Origin: Planctomycetia bacterium
Lineage (GTDB): Bacteria; Planctomycetota; Brocadiia; Brocadiales; Brocadiaceae
Assembly: GCA_015075005.1 (NCBI GenBank)
Contig: JABTVC010000002.1
Span: forward strand, 248,001 to 312,000
Length of the DNA: 64,000 nt
Direction: 5' to 3'
Made by a program: the position numbers and the translations under genes. Below, piece by piece: positions 26,717 to 36,028 of the stretch; position 1 is the first letter of the stretch, and every line of letters begins with the position of its first letter. Below the pieces are notes generated by a model. The model was given only the letters and a program-made list of their open reading frames with translations. It ran no database searches and was not told the DNA's origin.

Positions 26717-26950
26717 TTACTCATCTTCCTTCAGCGAAGCAAACTTAATCTCTTCTTTTTTCAGCTCGGGGCTCTTTAATGCCGCGAAATAATATTCCAG
26801 ATCATCCTTCAGTTCCTCTAAAGTTTCACCTTCAGGCACAATTGGGTCTTCGGAAATGGCTGTTATATCACCGGCATCGTTGTAGTAAACTTCATGAATT
26901 CTGAATATTTCTTTATCCTCTATTACTCTATAATTCCATGTCATAATCAT
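26717..26950 (-). CDS. Conserved small hypothetical protein
   Basis: 77 aa, no named family that I can give. MTWNYRVIEDKEIFRIHEVY, YNDAGDITAISEDPIVPEGE and TLEELKDDLEYYF form a beta-rich N-terminus and a helical acidic end. I have the impression that proteins of this pattern are common as free-standing genes in many phyla. GAGG lies 5 nt before the ATG at 26950. Probably a small adaptor or HicB-like fold; unproved. Confidence 0.6.
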   Translation of the reverse strand: MIMTWNYRVIEDKEIFRIHEVYYNDAGDITAISEDPIVPEGETLEELKDDLEYYFAALKSPELKKEEIKFASLKEDE

Positions 26951-27059
26951 TAATCCTCAAGCAGTCCAGTCCACAACCTTTAAACTCTTTATACGCTTAA
27001 ATTCTCTATAATTTCCTCGGACCGGCGTTTGATAAGATAAACACAGATTGCCGATAGCA

Positions 27060-27875
27060 TTAACTTGCTATAGTCTCAATCTCCTGCACAACTTCTTTCG
27101 TGAGTTCATAATCAAATATTTTTAAATCTTCTTTCATATGCTGTTCGTCTGTAGTGCCTGTAAGTGGCAATATTCCAATGTGCGCCGCAAACCGGAATAT
27201 TACCTGTGCTACGGTCATTCCCCGCTGTTTGGCAATTGTTTTTACCTTGCTGTTTTGCAATACAAATCTATTTGCCGTTAAAAGAGAAAAACCCTGGTAA
27301 ATAATATCGTGAGTAAGGCAAAATTCTCTTACCGTTCTGTCCCAGCCTTGATTTGCAAAACACCGGTTTTGAACTATCATGGGCCTGATTTCTGCTTTTG
27401 TGGTCAGAATTTCCAATTGCTCCCTGCTAACGTTGCAGATACCGATCATCCTTGCATGCCCTGACCGGTAAATGTGCTCAATAGCCTTCCATACCTCCCA
27501 GTCTGGTTTTCCCAGTCCGAAAGTGGAATACGGCCCGTGCAGCAGGTACGAATCTACATAATGCGTATGTAAATTTTCCAGAGAATTTGCAAATGATTGT
27601 TTTACCTGTGTGGCAAGGTCAGCTGTCCTGTCATAGGGAATTCTGTGGTCATGGCCGTCCACAGGGGTAAATTTGGTTTGAAGAAATAAAGCTTCACGCT
27701 TGATTCCACCGTCGAAGATGGACTGTAATGCCGCGCCGACAAGAGGTTCCTGGTAATGTCTTGGCTGATTCGCAGTGTCAACTGCGTTAAATCCTGCAGA
27801 AATTGCTGCTTTTACAAGATCAGCGGTTGCATCTTCCTTCCAGGCAGTTCCATAAATTAGTGATGGTGTTTTCAA
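27060..27875 (-). CDS. Aldo/keto reductase
   Basis: 271 aa NAD(P)H-dependent oxidoreductase with a TIM barrel. The catalytic set is visible: Asp in VDTANQ, Tyr in RHYQEPLVGAAL, Lys in LQTKFTP, His in SYLLHGP. The later IGICNVS and GTTDEQHMKEDL correspond to cofactor-binding regions. It is slightly shorter than average (~280-320 aa). Substrate unknown. It is transcribed divergently from the S41 protease gene. Confidence 0.88.
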   Translation of the reverse strand: MKTPSLIYGTAWKEDATADLVKAAISAGFNAVDTANQPRHYQEPLVGAALQSIFDGGIKREALFLQTKFTPVDGHDHRIPYDRTADLATQVKQSFANSLENLHTHYVDSYLLHGPYSTFGLGKPDWEVWKAIEHIYRSGHARMIGICNVSREQLEILTTKAEIRPMIVQNRCFANQGWDRTVREFCLTHDIIYQGFSLLTANRFVLQNSKVKTIAKQRGMTVAQVIFRFAAHIGILPLTGTTDEQHMKEDLKIFDYELTKEVVQEIETIAS

Positions 27876-28336
27876 GACTGTTTTCCTGTAACTGGTTAAA
27901 CGAGATTCTTTGTTCCTTATATAAAACCTGGATATATTTTGAGTTTTTTTTATATCACCAGTAAATCATAAAATAGCAAAGTACGATTGGCAACCTGTGA
28001 CCACATGGCAAAAAGGGGCATAACTTTTGTAATTATACCTTATTTAAGTTAAAGTAAAATGACATTAGTGTTTTCTATAGATAGATCTACAATAAGGACA
28101 TTAAGAACGCGCTTATTTCGTACCCTAAATAGAAAGTATCAAAACAAACGGAAACACGTCAACAAGGGAGATGTCTGAAACACCTTGAATATTCAAGCAA
28201 AATCGAAGAAGATACAAAAGGTGAAACCCGGCATAAATATCATGGTATCCCCGCGACTATTTCCTTGATAAACATTTCCTATCTTTTTATACTTACAATT
28301 TATTATAAATTATTCTTAAGCCAAAAGGAATGACGC
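27876..28336. other. Divergent intergenic region (aldo/keto reductase and S41 protease)
   Basis: 461 nt holding the promoters for two divergent genes. I see no credible ORF. The only distinct structure is the 14-nt perfect palindrome CTTGAATATTCAAG at 28184-28197, a plausible regulator binding site ~140 nt before the protease start. Confidence 0.5.
28184..28197. promoter_or_regulatory. Perfect 14-nt palindrome, possible operator
   Basis: CTTGAATATTCAAG, self-complementary, in the divergent regulatory region upstream of the S41 protease gene. Confidence 0.35.
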
Positions 28337-31300
28337 ATGAAATCAAAATTTACATCGAGCTATTTGAGGATTTTACTCTTTGCCTTATTTTCTACCTCCT
28401 TCTCTTTTATAAACTTTACGGAAACCTTTGGACTGGAACCTCGCTTTGAAAAGCGGACAGAAAAAGAGGATCATAACTACAAGTTTCGCTTGCCGGGGAT
28501 TGTTAGTTCTTATGTCAACAGGCTGTATGTGGATCCCGAACGTATCAAAACAGCAGAGATGCTTAAAGAGGCCCTTTCGTGGGAAGAAAGGATTATCCCC
28601 GAGGTGTTAACCGACTTTTCAGAAGTTACCAATACCGAAACGGTAATGGTGGACGATGTCTCCAAAACATTTGACCTGTCCAAAATTCACCGTTCTAAAG
28701 ACATGGTCGAAATCCTCCACGATGCACTTACCTTTATCAATACACACCGGCAACCATCAGAAATCATTACTGCCAGCGATATTGAATACGCGGCAATCAA
28801 TGGCATGCTCACGCAACTGGATCCACACTCTATCATTCTGCCACCGAAGGAGTTTGGCGAATTTAAGATTGGTACTACCGGCAAATTCGGTGGCCTGGGC
28901 ATGGTCGTTGGCTCGCGAGAGGGCATACTTACCGTTATATCGCCGATTGATGGCACTCCTGCCGCGAGGGCTGGCATGAAGGCGGGGGACAGGATTATTG
29001 AGATCGATGGGGAATCCACGGTCAACATGAATCTTACGGAAGCCGTCGGGAAATTGCGAGGGGATCCGGGAACTACGGTTATGCTCTCAGTTCTGACCGA
29101 CAAGGTGGCCCAATCTAAGCTGGTCACGCTAAAGCGGGAAATTATTGTTATCCCAACAGTGGAATCCGCATCTTTGGAAGGTAATTTGGGCTATATAAAA
29201 ATAAGAAACTTTCAGGACGACACCGCACAAAGCCTGAATGAGCACTTAAAGCGATTGAAAATGTCAACTGATAAACTCAAGGGACTGATTGTTGATTTGA
29301 GAAATAACTCCGGGGGACTGTTAGATCAGGCCATAGAGGTTGCAGACAAATTTCTCGAGAGAGGTAATATCGTCATCACCGTTGGTCCGGGTGGCCATCC
29401 AAGAGAGATAGCAGAAGCCAGAAAAACCGATACAGACGAAGCCTTGTATCCGATTGTAGTACTTGTCGATGCGGGAAGTGCTTCAGGGGCAGAAATTGTT
29501 GCCGGAGCACTCAAGGAAAATGACCGGGCTATCATTGTGGGTGACAGAAGTTTTGGCAAGGGTTCTGTACAACAACTCATTGAACTCATGGATGGTTCGG
29601 CATTAAAATTAACCATTGCCAAATATCTTACCCCTTTATCCACGGATATTCAATCGGTTGGTATTACTCCTGATATTAAACTCATTCCTGTGACCGTTAC
29701 CAAGGACAATATTAATCTTTTCCGGGGCGTTGCTGCCCTTCGTGAGGAAGACCTCAAGCAGCATCTTGACGAGCATCGTAAAGATGAAACGCCGTTTGCC
29801 ATACTCAAATATTATTTGGAAATTAAGGAAAAGGACACAGACAAGGACAAAACCGAAGAACCAGAAGAAGAGGCAGGAGACCCATACAAACTGCCAGATT
29901 TTAATACTGATTTTCATGTCGTCTTTGCCAGGAAATTACTCACCAAAACAACTGCCTGGCAGCGGGAAAACTTTCTGCAAAACTCTTCACCCGTTATAGA
30001 AGAAGCTGCCCGGTCAGAAGAAAAGAAAATTGCCCTGGCGCTTCAGAAATTAGATGTTGATTGGTCCGCGGGCACAGGTACGGGAACGGCAAAAACGAAT
30101 GTCTCTTTTTCCGCAAATCCTGTAAACAGGCGGGTGAAGGCTGGCGATAAGATTGCCCTTACCATACAGGTAGCATATGTTGGAGAGTCGCCCTTGTACC
30201 AGGTGCGGGGCATATCTTCGAGTAAAAACGGACTTTTTGACAAACTCGAGTTTATCTTTGGGAAAATAGGCGCAGGAAGCACAAAATCATATTCAGCAAC
30301 GATAGAAATTCCTAAAAGTTCGCTTGACAGGGAAGACGAAGTTACTATCACGTTTGAAGAATTGAATCATCATAGTCCGAGGGATATTAAACTTAATATT
30401 ATTACCGAGGCATTACCGAGGCCGATTTTTGCTTATTCATATCAGATACTTGATCCCGGAAAGGGCTCCTCGAAAAACAACGAAGACGGGTTAATACAGG
30501 CAGGAGAGGATATCGATCTGCTCATATCAGTAAAAAACGTTGGGGATGGTGCAGCAGAAAAAAATGTAGTTTCTGTAAAGGATTTGAGTAATAAAGAAAT
30601 TTTTGTTAAAAATGGCAGGGCCGAAATCGGACATTTAGATCCGGGAGAAAAGAAGGAGATAAAACTATCCTTCTTTGTAAAAGAAACGGTGACGTCAGAT
30701 AAATTCAGCATGGATATGATCATCTCTGATATGGTTTTCGGGACGTTTCTGACGAATAAACTGAGTTTTCCTATTGTATCAACGAAATCGAAAATGTTAC
30801 AGACTTCTGGTCTTTTACAGGTCAGGAGAAATCACGTACCCCTCTATGGAGGGATGTCTTTTGATTCGGTGGTATTATCCATGATGAAGGGTGGAACTGT
30901 TTTGGCAGCCAATGCGAAAAATTCAGATTGGTTTCGCACAACTTTGCCAGAAAACCGGCATGGCTGGGTGTCTGCAAAAGATGTTTTGGTATTGAATGAT
31001 GTTCAGCGTAAACCAGACACTTTAGAACTTTTTATACAACGGATACCGCCGACAATTACCTTGGGTAAATCTTTGTCACATGTTTTGTTCGGAAACGAGC
31101 AGCTACCGCTGTCTGCCGTTATAGAAGATGATATATGTGTAAAACATGTCTACGTCATGATCAATAACGATAAGGTCTTTTTTAAATCCAATAAGGTTGC
31201 CTCTCCGAAAGAGCAGACCCGATTTGAAATCAACACAAATTTTCTTTTAAAGGAAGGTCCGAATGTTGTGACGATAGTTGCGCGTGATGACCAGGACTTG

Positions 31301-31357
31301 GTTACGGTCAAATCCTTTGTTGCAACGAGGGGTATTACTGTTGCAAAGGGACTGTAA
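28337..31357 (+). CDS. Large S41 C-terminal processing peptidase (MXAN_5808-like)
   Basis: 1006 aa, about twice a standard CtpA. A signal-type N-terminus (ILLFALFSTSFSFINF) is followed by an N-terminal helical domain, a PDZ domain (~175-265: GGLGMVVGSREGILTVISPI, AGMKAGDRIIEIDGE), then the S41 protease: LIVDLRNNSGGLLDQAIEVA, the nucleophile region DAGSASGAE (~378-386) and the general-base Lys in FGKGSVQ (Lys ~408). Residues ~560-1006 hold beta-sandwich (CARDB-like) domains and an SH3-like strand region (VRRNHVPLYGGMSF). The layout recalls the MXAN_5808 family of serine peptidases. It is periplasmic or secreted, probably in envelope protein processing. Confidence 0.88.
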   Translation: MKSKFTSSYLRILLFALFSTSFSFINFTETFGLEPRFEKRTEKEDHNYKFRLPGIVSSYVNRLYVDPERIKTAEMLKEALSWEERIIPEVLTDFSEVTNTETVMVDDVSKTFDLSKIHRSKDMVEILHDALTFINTHRQPSEIITASDIEYAAINGMLTQLDPHSIILPPKEFGEFKIGTTGKFGGLGMVVGSREGILTVISPIDGTPAARAGMKAGDRIIEIDGESTVNMNLTEAVGKLRGDPGTTVMLSVLTDKVAQSKLVTLKREIIVIPTVESASLEGNLGYIKIRNFQDDTAQSLNEHLKRLKMSTDKLKGLIVDLRNNSGGLLDQAIEVADKFLERGNIVITVGPGGHPREIAEARKTDTDEALYPIVVLVDAGSASGAEIVAGALKENDRAIIVGDRSFGKGSVQQLIELMDGSALKLTIAKYLTPLSTDIQSVGITPDIKLIPVTVTKDNINLFRGVAALREEDLKQHLDEHRKDETPFAILKYYLEIKEKDTDKDKTEEPEEEAGDPYKLPDFNTDFHVVFARKLLTKTTAWQRENFLQNSSPVIEEAARSEEKKIALALQKLDVDWSAGTGTGTAKTNVSFSANPVNRRVKAGDKIALTIQVAYVGESPLYQVRGISSSKNGLFDKLEFIFGKIGAGSTKSYSATIEIPKSSLDREDEVTITFEELNHHSPRDIKLNIITEALPRPIFAYSYQILDPGKGSSKNNEDGLIQAGEDIDLLISVKNVGDGAAEKNVVSVKDLSNKEIFVKNGRAEIGHLDPGEKKEIKLSFFVKETVTSDKFSMDMIISDMVFGTFLTNKLSFPIVSTKSKMLQTSGLLQVRRNHVPLYGGMSFDSVVLSMMKGGTVLAANAKNSDWFRTTLPENRHGWVSAKDVLVLNDVQRKPDTLELFIQRIPPTITLGKSLSHVLFGNEQLPLSAVIEDDICVKHVYVMINNDKVFFKSNKVASPKEQTRFEINTNFLLKEGPNVVTIVARDDQDLVTVKSFVATRGITVAKGL

Positions 31358-31393
31358 TGGGGAAAAAGGCTTTACACAGGAACACGATACATG

Positions 31394-31465
31394 GCAGGGG
31401 CGAAGCATGTGTTGCAAGAGTAAGAACTTGCCCACATTGACTTAAACACATACTTCGCCCCCTGC
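31394..31465. terminator. Long imperfect hairpin between convergent genes
   Basis: GCAGGGGCGAAGCATGTGTT (31394-31413) pairs with AACACATACTTCGCCCCCTG (31445-31464) with one mismatch and one bulge, and inside it GCAAG (31414-31418) pairs with CTTGC (31427-31431). It lies between the S41 protease (+) and sat (-). Probably a bidirectional terminator or a palindromic dispersed element. Confidence 0.65.
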
Positions 31466-31510
31466 AATGCTGTAATTTTTCTATAAACGAAACGAACGAC
31501 CTTATTAACC

Positions 31511-32680
31511 TTATTTTAATTTCTGATAATATTCACTTAATACGGTCGCGACCTCCGGCCTTGTGAAAGTGGGCGGTGGGGCCTGGCCTGCGCCCAGCAT
31601 CTTCCGGACTTCTGTGCCGCTCAAAATGACATGATTGGAAGAATCATGCGGGCATGTCTTGTAAGAAGCCATACCATTGCATGATTTACAGTAGAACGTA
31701 TGATCAAAAAATAATGGGGTAATTCCTATCTCCTGGGGGTCAAATTCATCAAAGATAAAGTGGGCATCAAACGTACCGTAATAGCTGCCTACGCCAGCAT
31801 GGTCTCGTCCTACTATGAAATGCGTACAGCCATAATTTTTCCTCACGATGGCGTGAAAGATTGCCTCTCTCGGTCCTGCATACCTCATGGCTGCCGGGAA
31901 AACGGACAGCATGGCCCTGTCCTTTGGATAGTATTTCTCTAAAAGAACTTCGTAACTCGTAATTCTCACATCGGCAGGAACATCATCGCTTTTTGTTTCT
32001 CCTACGAGGGGGTGCAAAAGGATGGCGTCCACTATCTCCAGGGCGCATTTCTGAATATATTCATGGGCGCGATGAACGGGATTGCGGGTTTGGAAACCAA
32101 CCACGCGCCTCCAACCCTTTTTTACAAATACCTCCCTTGTTTCAGCGGGGTCCAGCCGATATGATAAAAAATCGGACGGCTTTGCCCGGTTGACCACACT
32201 AACCTTACCCCCCAGCAGATATTCCCCCATCTTGAAAACATAATCCACGCCAGGATGTTTTCTGTCATCTGCACCATAGACCTCCAGGGATTCTTTTTGT
32301 TTGTCGTGGTGAAAGATCTCTTCCAGGTGTAAAACAGCAACCACCTCATTTGCATTATCCACAAGGGCAACATCCTTGCCTGGTTTGAGCCCTTCGATCT
32401 CTTCTTTTGTTGCAGAGAGAACAATTGGTATTGACCATGGCAAACCATTCGATAACCGCATGTTGTCCACAACATTATCGTAATCTGCTTTGCACATAAA
32501 TCCCTCGAGAGGACTCATCGCCCCAACCGCAATCATATCAAGATCAGACATCTCACGGGTATTCAGCTGAATTTTTTTCATATCATAATGGGTGGCCTTA
32601 TCCAGCATTATTTCCCGTTCTTCCGCCGATGCAATCCTGTTGACAAGCTTGTCCCCATGTGGCGCAATATTTTTAACCAT
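31511..32680 (-). CDS. sat: Sulfate adenylyltransferase (ATP sulfurylase)
   Basis: 389 aa, homo-oligomeric type, no APS kinase domain. It interconverts ATP + sulfate and APS + PPi. Motifs are the HxGH-like active-site block [34 protein letters not shown] (ATP binding), and the cysteine cluster [15 protein letters not shown] near the C-terminus seen in prokaryotic Sat. It is the last gene of an aprA-aprB-sat operon, 7 nt after aprB. The direction (assimilatory, reductive or APS-oxidising) cannot be read from the sequence. Confidence 0.95.
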   Translation of the reverse strand: MVKNIAPHGDKLVNRIASAEEREIMLDKATHYDMKKIQLNTREMSDLDMIAVGAMSPLEGFMCKADYDNVVDNMRLSNGLPWSIPIVLSATKEEIEGLKPGKDVALVDNANEVVAVLHLEEIFHHDKQKESLEVYGADDRKHPGVDYVFKMGEYLLGGKVSVVNRAKPSDFLSYRLDPAETREVFVKKGWRRVVGFQTRNPVHRAHEYIQKCALEIVDAILLHPLVGETKSDDVPADVRITSYEVLLEKYYPKDRAMLSVFPAAMRYAGPREAIFHAIVRKNYGCTHFIVGRDHAGVGSYYGTFDAHFIFDEFDPQEIGITPLFFDHTFYCKSCNGMASYKTCPHDSSNHVILSGTEVRKMLGAGQAPPPTFTRPEVATVLSEYYQKLK

Positions 32681-32687
32681 CTTTTCT

Positions 32688-33017
32688 TTAATCTCCTTTC
32701 AAACACCTTGCCTGAATAAAAAATTCCTCCTGATGCCCTTCGGCATCCCAGACTGTCCAAATCGTTTTGTCGCGCCTCAGCCGGACCTTTAAAGAAGAGT
32801 CTTTCGTGCAAATCTGGAAAGGTAGTTTCAACTCAATTGCCTGCACAGGACATTCCTTCACACAGCAGGCACAGGTCCAGCAGGCCGACTGGTCACGAAT
32901 CGCGGCCTTTAGGTTTTCCTTACGGTAGCATAGATCACCGGGACAGATGCGTTCACATCGCGCATCAGGCAATCCTTTGCAGCCGTTACAAATATTTTCA
33001 TCAATAAAGATGCTCAT
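32688..33017 (-). CDS. aprB: AprB-like ferredoxin subunit of APS reductase
   Basis: 109 aa with two [4Fe-4S] motifs: [20 protein letters not shown] (the extended spacing typical of AprB) and [12 protein letters not shown]. It passes electrons to the FAD of AprA. It is shorter than AprB of classical sulfate reducers (~140-165 aa) and lacks the C-terminal tail that wraps around AprA; the last ~35 residues form a strand-rich end ([20 protein letters not shown]). It overlaps aprA by 4 nt (ATGA). Confidence 0.85.
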   Translation of the reverse strand: MSIFIDENICNGCKGLPDARCERICPGDLCYRKENLKAAIRDQSACWTCACCVKECPVQAIELKLPFQICTKDSSLKVRLRRDKTIWTVWDAEGHQEEFFIQARCLKGD

Positions 33018-34687
33018 GCGCTCAACGGCCTTTCTATCATCTTTATTTCGTCTGTATTCGGATTATAGATAGAATTAACAAACGTAAGCCATCGGCCATT
33101 ATCCTTTTCCGGATAATCCAGGCGGGTCTGGTAGCATGCCCATCGTGTCTCTTTGCGATAGATCAGATGTTCTACTAATATCCTTGCAACATCAATTTGG
33201 TCAATACACTCCAGCGCCTCAACCAAAGTATAATTATTTATGGCGGCTACGTCTCTCAAGCGGTCTTTGAGATCTTTTAAGAGTCGTCTTGCCTCCAGCA
33301 GCCGTTCTTCGTGAAGTGCATAATTCATGGAAATGCCGCCAGCGTATTCATCCATAATCTTCTGTAGTCGTTCCCTCGCCATTGCCGGCGATATACCCGC
33401 TTTTTTGACAAAGGTGAACACCCTGGTTTTTTCCCTTGAAATTGCCTCAGCATCTGTATCTTTTAACACAACCCCTTTGATATCTTCAAGCGCCGTTATT
33501 GCAGCAATACGTGCCTCAACCCAACTCCCGCTTACGTATTTTTTTGGTGCGCCGCCTGCCACCTCTCCGGCAGCATAGAGACCTGGGATCGTTGTCCTTC
33601 TCTCCGTATCAATCCAATATCCTGCCTGGCAATGTCCACCCACAATAAAGGGCTCCGTACCCTGGATTTCCACAGGTTTCTTTCGGGGACATACCTCCCT
33701 GTTTGCCCACAAAAGGACAATTTGGGGATTCATATTCAAAAAATCCTCTTTTAGTCTTCTTTCTTCTGCCTCACTCAAAGTGGTCGTATCCAAATAACAA
33801 GGACCCCGGCCTAGCTTTTTCTCCTCTACCGTTGCCAGAAGCCTGTGGTGTGTCAGACATTTGTTTCCGCCCAAATGCTGGTAATAGAGTTCCAGATAGT
33901 CTTCTCCGCGGGCATTAATCTGTTTCGAACGTACCCCCACAGCGATAGTGCCTGTTGGCGCATTCACGTCCTTTACCCGCAAAGCAACAAACCGGTTCTC
34001 AAAACTCGTCATTTCTGCTCCGGCGCGTATTCCCATAGCATACCCGGTTCCTACATTCCAGGGACAATACCACAGCAGATTTCGCGCCTCCCCGGTATTA
34101 TGGGGTCTGTATATGCCAGAAGCTCCTCCGGTGGCCACAATAACGGCCTTTGCACTGATTACATAAAACACGCCATTTCTGGCCCCAAATCCAAAAGCCC
34201 CGCAGACACGGTTGCCATCGTAGATAAAATTTGTCGCCACAACACGATTTAATACCTGGGCTGGGGTTCTTTGTACGGCCTCCGCCAGGATGGGTTTCAA
34301 CCGTTCTCCAAAAATACGGATGCTGCGTTTTCCTCGCATCTTGTACGCGCCATCCTCATTCTTTTCAATGGGAAGCCCCATCTCTTCTACATCCCTGACA
34401 GCATCATTGAGCCCTTGTACTATACTGTAAACAAGGTCCCTTCTGATAATCCCCTCAAAGTGCCGTTCAACAAACGAAACATAAGAATCGGGAGTTTGTC
34501 CTGCGTGTAAATAAGCATTGATGGCATTTAACCCCATGGCCAGGCAGCCGCTGCGCTCGATATGTGCCTTTTCCATAACAACCACCTTACAGGTGGGCGC
34601 TCTTTTGTAAATATCCACCGCAGCAAAACATCCTGCCGCTCCGCCGCCAATGATTAATATATCAGTCTCTAAATATGAAATACCCAT
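33014..34687 (-). CDS. aprA: Adenylylsulfate (APS) reductase alpha subunit, FAD-binding
   Basis: ~557 aa flavoprotein of the fumarate reductase/succinate dehydrogenase superfamily. DILIIGGGAAGCFAAVDI is the FAD dinucleotide motif, KAHIERSGCLAMGLNAINAY is typical of AprA, and YCPWNVGTGYAMGIRAGAEM, ENRFVALRVKDVNAP and LYAAGEVAGGAP complete the flavin domain. It is shorter than AprA of Desulfovibrio (~660 aa). I chose the ATG at 34687; a TTG at 34714 gives a 9-residue extension with Cys residues, and neither has a good RBS. It is the first gene of the operon and is divergent from rodA. Confidence 0.87.
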   Translation of the reverse strand: MGISYLETDILIIGGGAAGCFAAVDIYKRAPTCKVVVMEKAHIERSGCLAMGLNAINAYLHAGQTPDSYVSFVERHFEGIIRRDLVYSIVQGLNDAVRDVEEMGLPIEKNEDGAYKMRGKRSIRIFGERLKPILAEAVQRTPAQVLNRVVATNFIYDGNRVCGAFGFGARNGVFYVISAKAVIVATGGASGIYRPHNTGEARNLLWYCPWNVGTGYAMGIRAGAEMTSFENRFVALRVKDVNAPTGTIAVGVRSKQINARGEDYLELYYQHLGGNKCLTHHRLLATVEEKKLGRGPCYLDTTTLSEAEERRLKEDFLNMNPQIVLLWANREVCPRKKPVEIQGTEPFIVGGHCQAGYWIDTERRTTIPGLYAAGEVAGGAPKKYVSGSWVEARIAAITALEDIKGVVLKDTDAEAISREKTRVFTFVKKAGISPAMARERLQKIMDEYAGGISMNYALHEERLLEARRLLKDLKDRLRDVAAINNYTLVEALECIDQIDVARILVEHLIYRKETRWACYQTRLDYPEKDNGRWLTFVNSIYNPNTDEIKMIERPLSA

Positions 34688-34738
34688 ACAGGCAACATTG
34701 TTGCAATAAGACAAAGAAGGTTTTGCCGGATAAACTCA

Positions 34739-34767
34739 TTGATTACAACCAATAACTCCGATATAAT
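34739..34767 (+). promoter_or_regulatory. Putative sigma70-type promoter for rodA
   Basis: TTGATT (34739-34744), 17-nt spacer, TATAAT (34762-34767), in the intergenic space between aprA (-) and rodA (+), ~95 nt before the rodA ATG. Confidence 0.6.
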
Positions 34768-34861
34768 CTAACAAATTATTCCGCAGGTTTTTTAATTTTA
34801 CTTCCTTTTAAACGTGTAATACTGTACACCGTTAAAGAAAATATTTCAAGTTTTTAAATTT

Positions 34862-35971
34862 ATGATACATTCGGTAAGTTCAAAAAATTTTGACTGGCTG
34901 CTGTTCCCCATAATCTGTCTCCTTCTGACGGTAGGAATATTTTTTATCTGGAGTGCATCCTCTGAGAGGTTTTTGTTTAGGCAGCTCGTCTGGGTTTTCA
35001 TGGGGTTCACCCTTTTTTTTACCCTTCTTTATTTTGACTACCTTTCTTTTGCCACCTATGCTTATATCATCTACACATGCGTCCTCTTTCTTTTACTCCT
35101 GCTGCTAGGCCTCGGAAGTTCTGTAAAAGGCTCACAGCGCTGGCTTTCCATCGGCTCTTTTTCCCTCCAGCCCTCGGAATTCATGAAAATCACCCTGGTA
35201 CTCACCCTGGCACGATTTCTTCGATACAAGAAGTATGGTCTCGGTTTATTTGATATCGCGATTTCCCTGTTCTTACCATGCATACCCATGGCGCTCATAG
35301 TGAAACAGCCGGACCTTGGTACGGCGCTCGTTATGGTACCTATCTTACTTTCTATCTTATACGCTGCCGGTATCCGACTCTACCAACTCACGCTCTTCTT
35401 TGGTTGCGGAGTAGCCCTATCCCCTTTCGTCTGGCTGTTTGTGTTAAAACCTTACCAAAAATTAAGGGTCATCAGCTTTCTTTGGCCTGAAAAGACTGCC
35501 GACTGGGGAGCAGGCTATCACAGACTTCAGTCCCTCATTGCCGTTGGTTCCGGTGGTTTGTTTGGATCCGGATGGGGCAATGGCACGCAGAATCAGCTTA
35601 AATTTCTGCCGGAGCGGCATACAGATTTTATCTTCGCTGTGATTGCTGAAGAGTGGGGATTTTTGCGGACATGTGGTGTCTTGCTCCTCTATATCGTTTT
35701 TATTACGTGCGGCATAGGCATTGCGAGGAGCACCCGGGAACCCTGCGGGCGGCTCATTGTCGTGGGACTTGTCACTATGTTTGCAACTCAAATCGTGGTC
35801 AATATTTGTATGACCCTGGGAATAGCGCCTATTGTAGGAATCACGCTCCCCTTTCTTAGTTACGGTGGCTCTTCTCTGCTCACATCGTTTATTGCCCTTT
35901 CAATTATCTTTAATGTTAAGATGCGTTCGAAGATCGACCTTGCCGCCGGAGGCCTCCACGAGATACGATAA
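34862..35971 (+). CDS. rodA: RodA, SEDS-family peptidoglycan glycosyltransferase
   Basis: 369 aa with about ten TMs. SEDS motifs are RWLSIGSFSLQPSEFMKITL, VKQPDLGTALVMVP, FLPERHTDFIFAVIAEEWGF and PFLSYGGSSLLTS. The length and the SLQPSE/FLPERH forms fit RodA (cell elongation) rather than FtsW. It is not next to an obvious mre/pbp2 cluster here. RodA in an anammox-type organism fits reports of peptidoglycan in these bacteria. Confidence 0.92.
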   Translation: MIHSVSSKNFDWLLFPIICLLLTVGIFFIWSASSERFLFRQLVWVFMGFTLFFTLLYFDYLSFATYAYIIYTCVLFLLLLLLGLGSSVKGSQRWLSIGSFSLQPSEFMKITLVLTLARFLRYKKYGLGLFDIAISLFLPCIPMALIVKQPDLGTALVMVPILLSILYAAGIRLYQLTLFFGCGVALSPFVWLFVLKPYQKLRVISFLWPEKTADWGAGYHRLQSLIAVGSGGLFGSGWGNGTQNQLKFLPERHTDFIFAVIAEEWGFLRTCGVLLLYIVFITCGIGIARSTREPCGRLIVVGLVTMFATQIVVNICMTLGIAPIVGITLPFLSYGGSSLLTSFIALSIIFNVKMRSKIDLAAGGLHEIR

Positions 35972-36028
35972 AGATTTTGGGTAAGAAGCCCATCTGTTAT
36001 GTAAAGAACAATCGGATTTGTCAGGAAA

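Noticed and set aside
33845-34252. Long plus-strand ORF (135 codons) opposite aprA
   Set aside because: Lies entirely antisense to a well-conserved gene and has no recognisable domain; it is a shadow frame.
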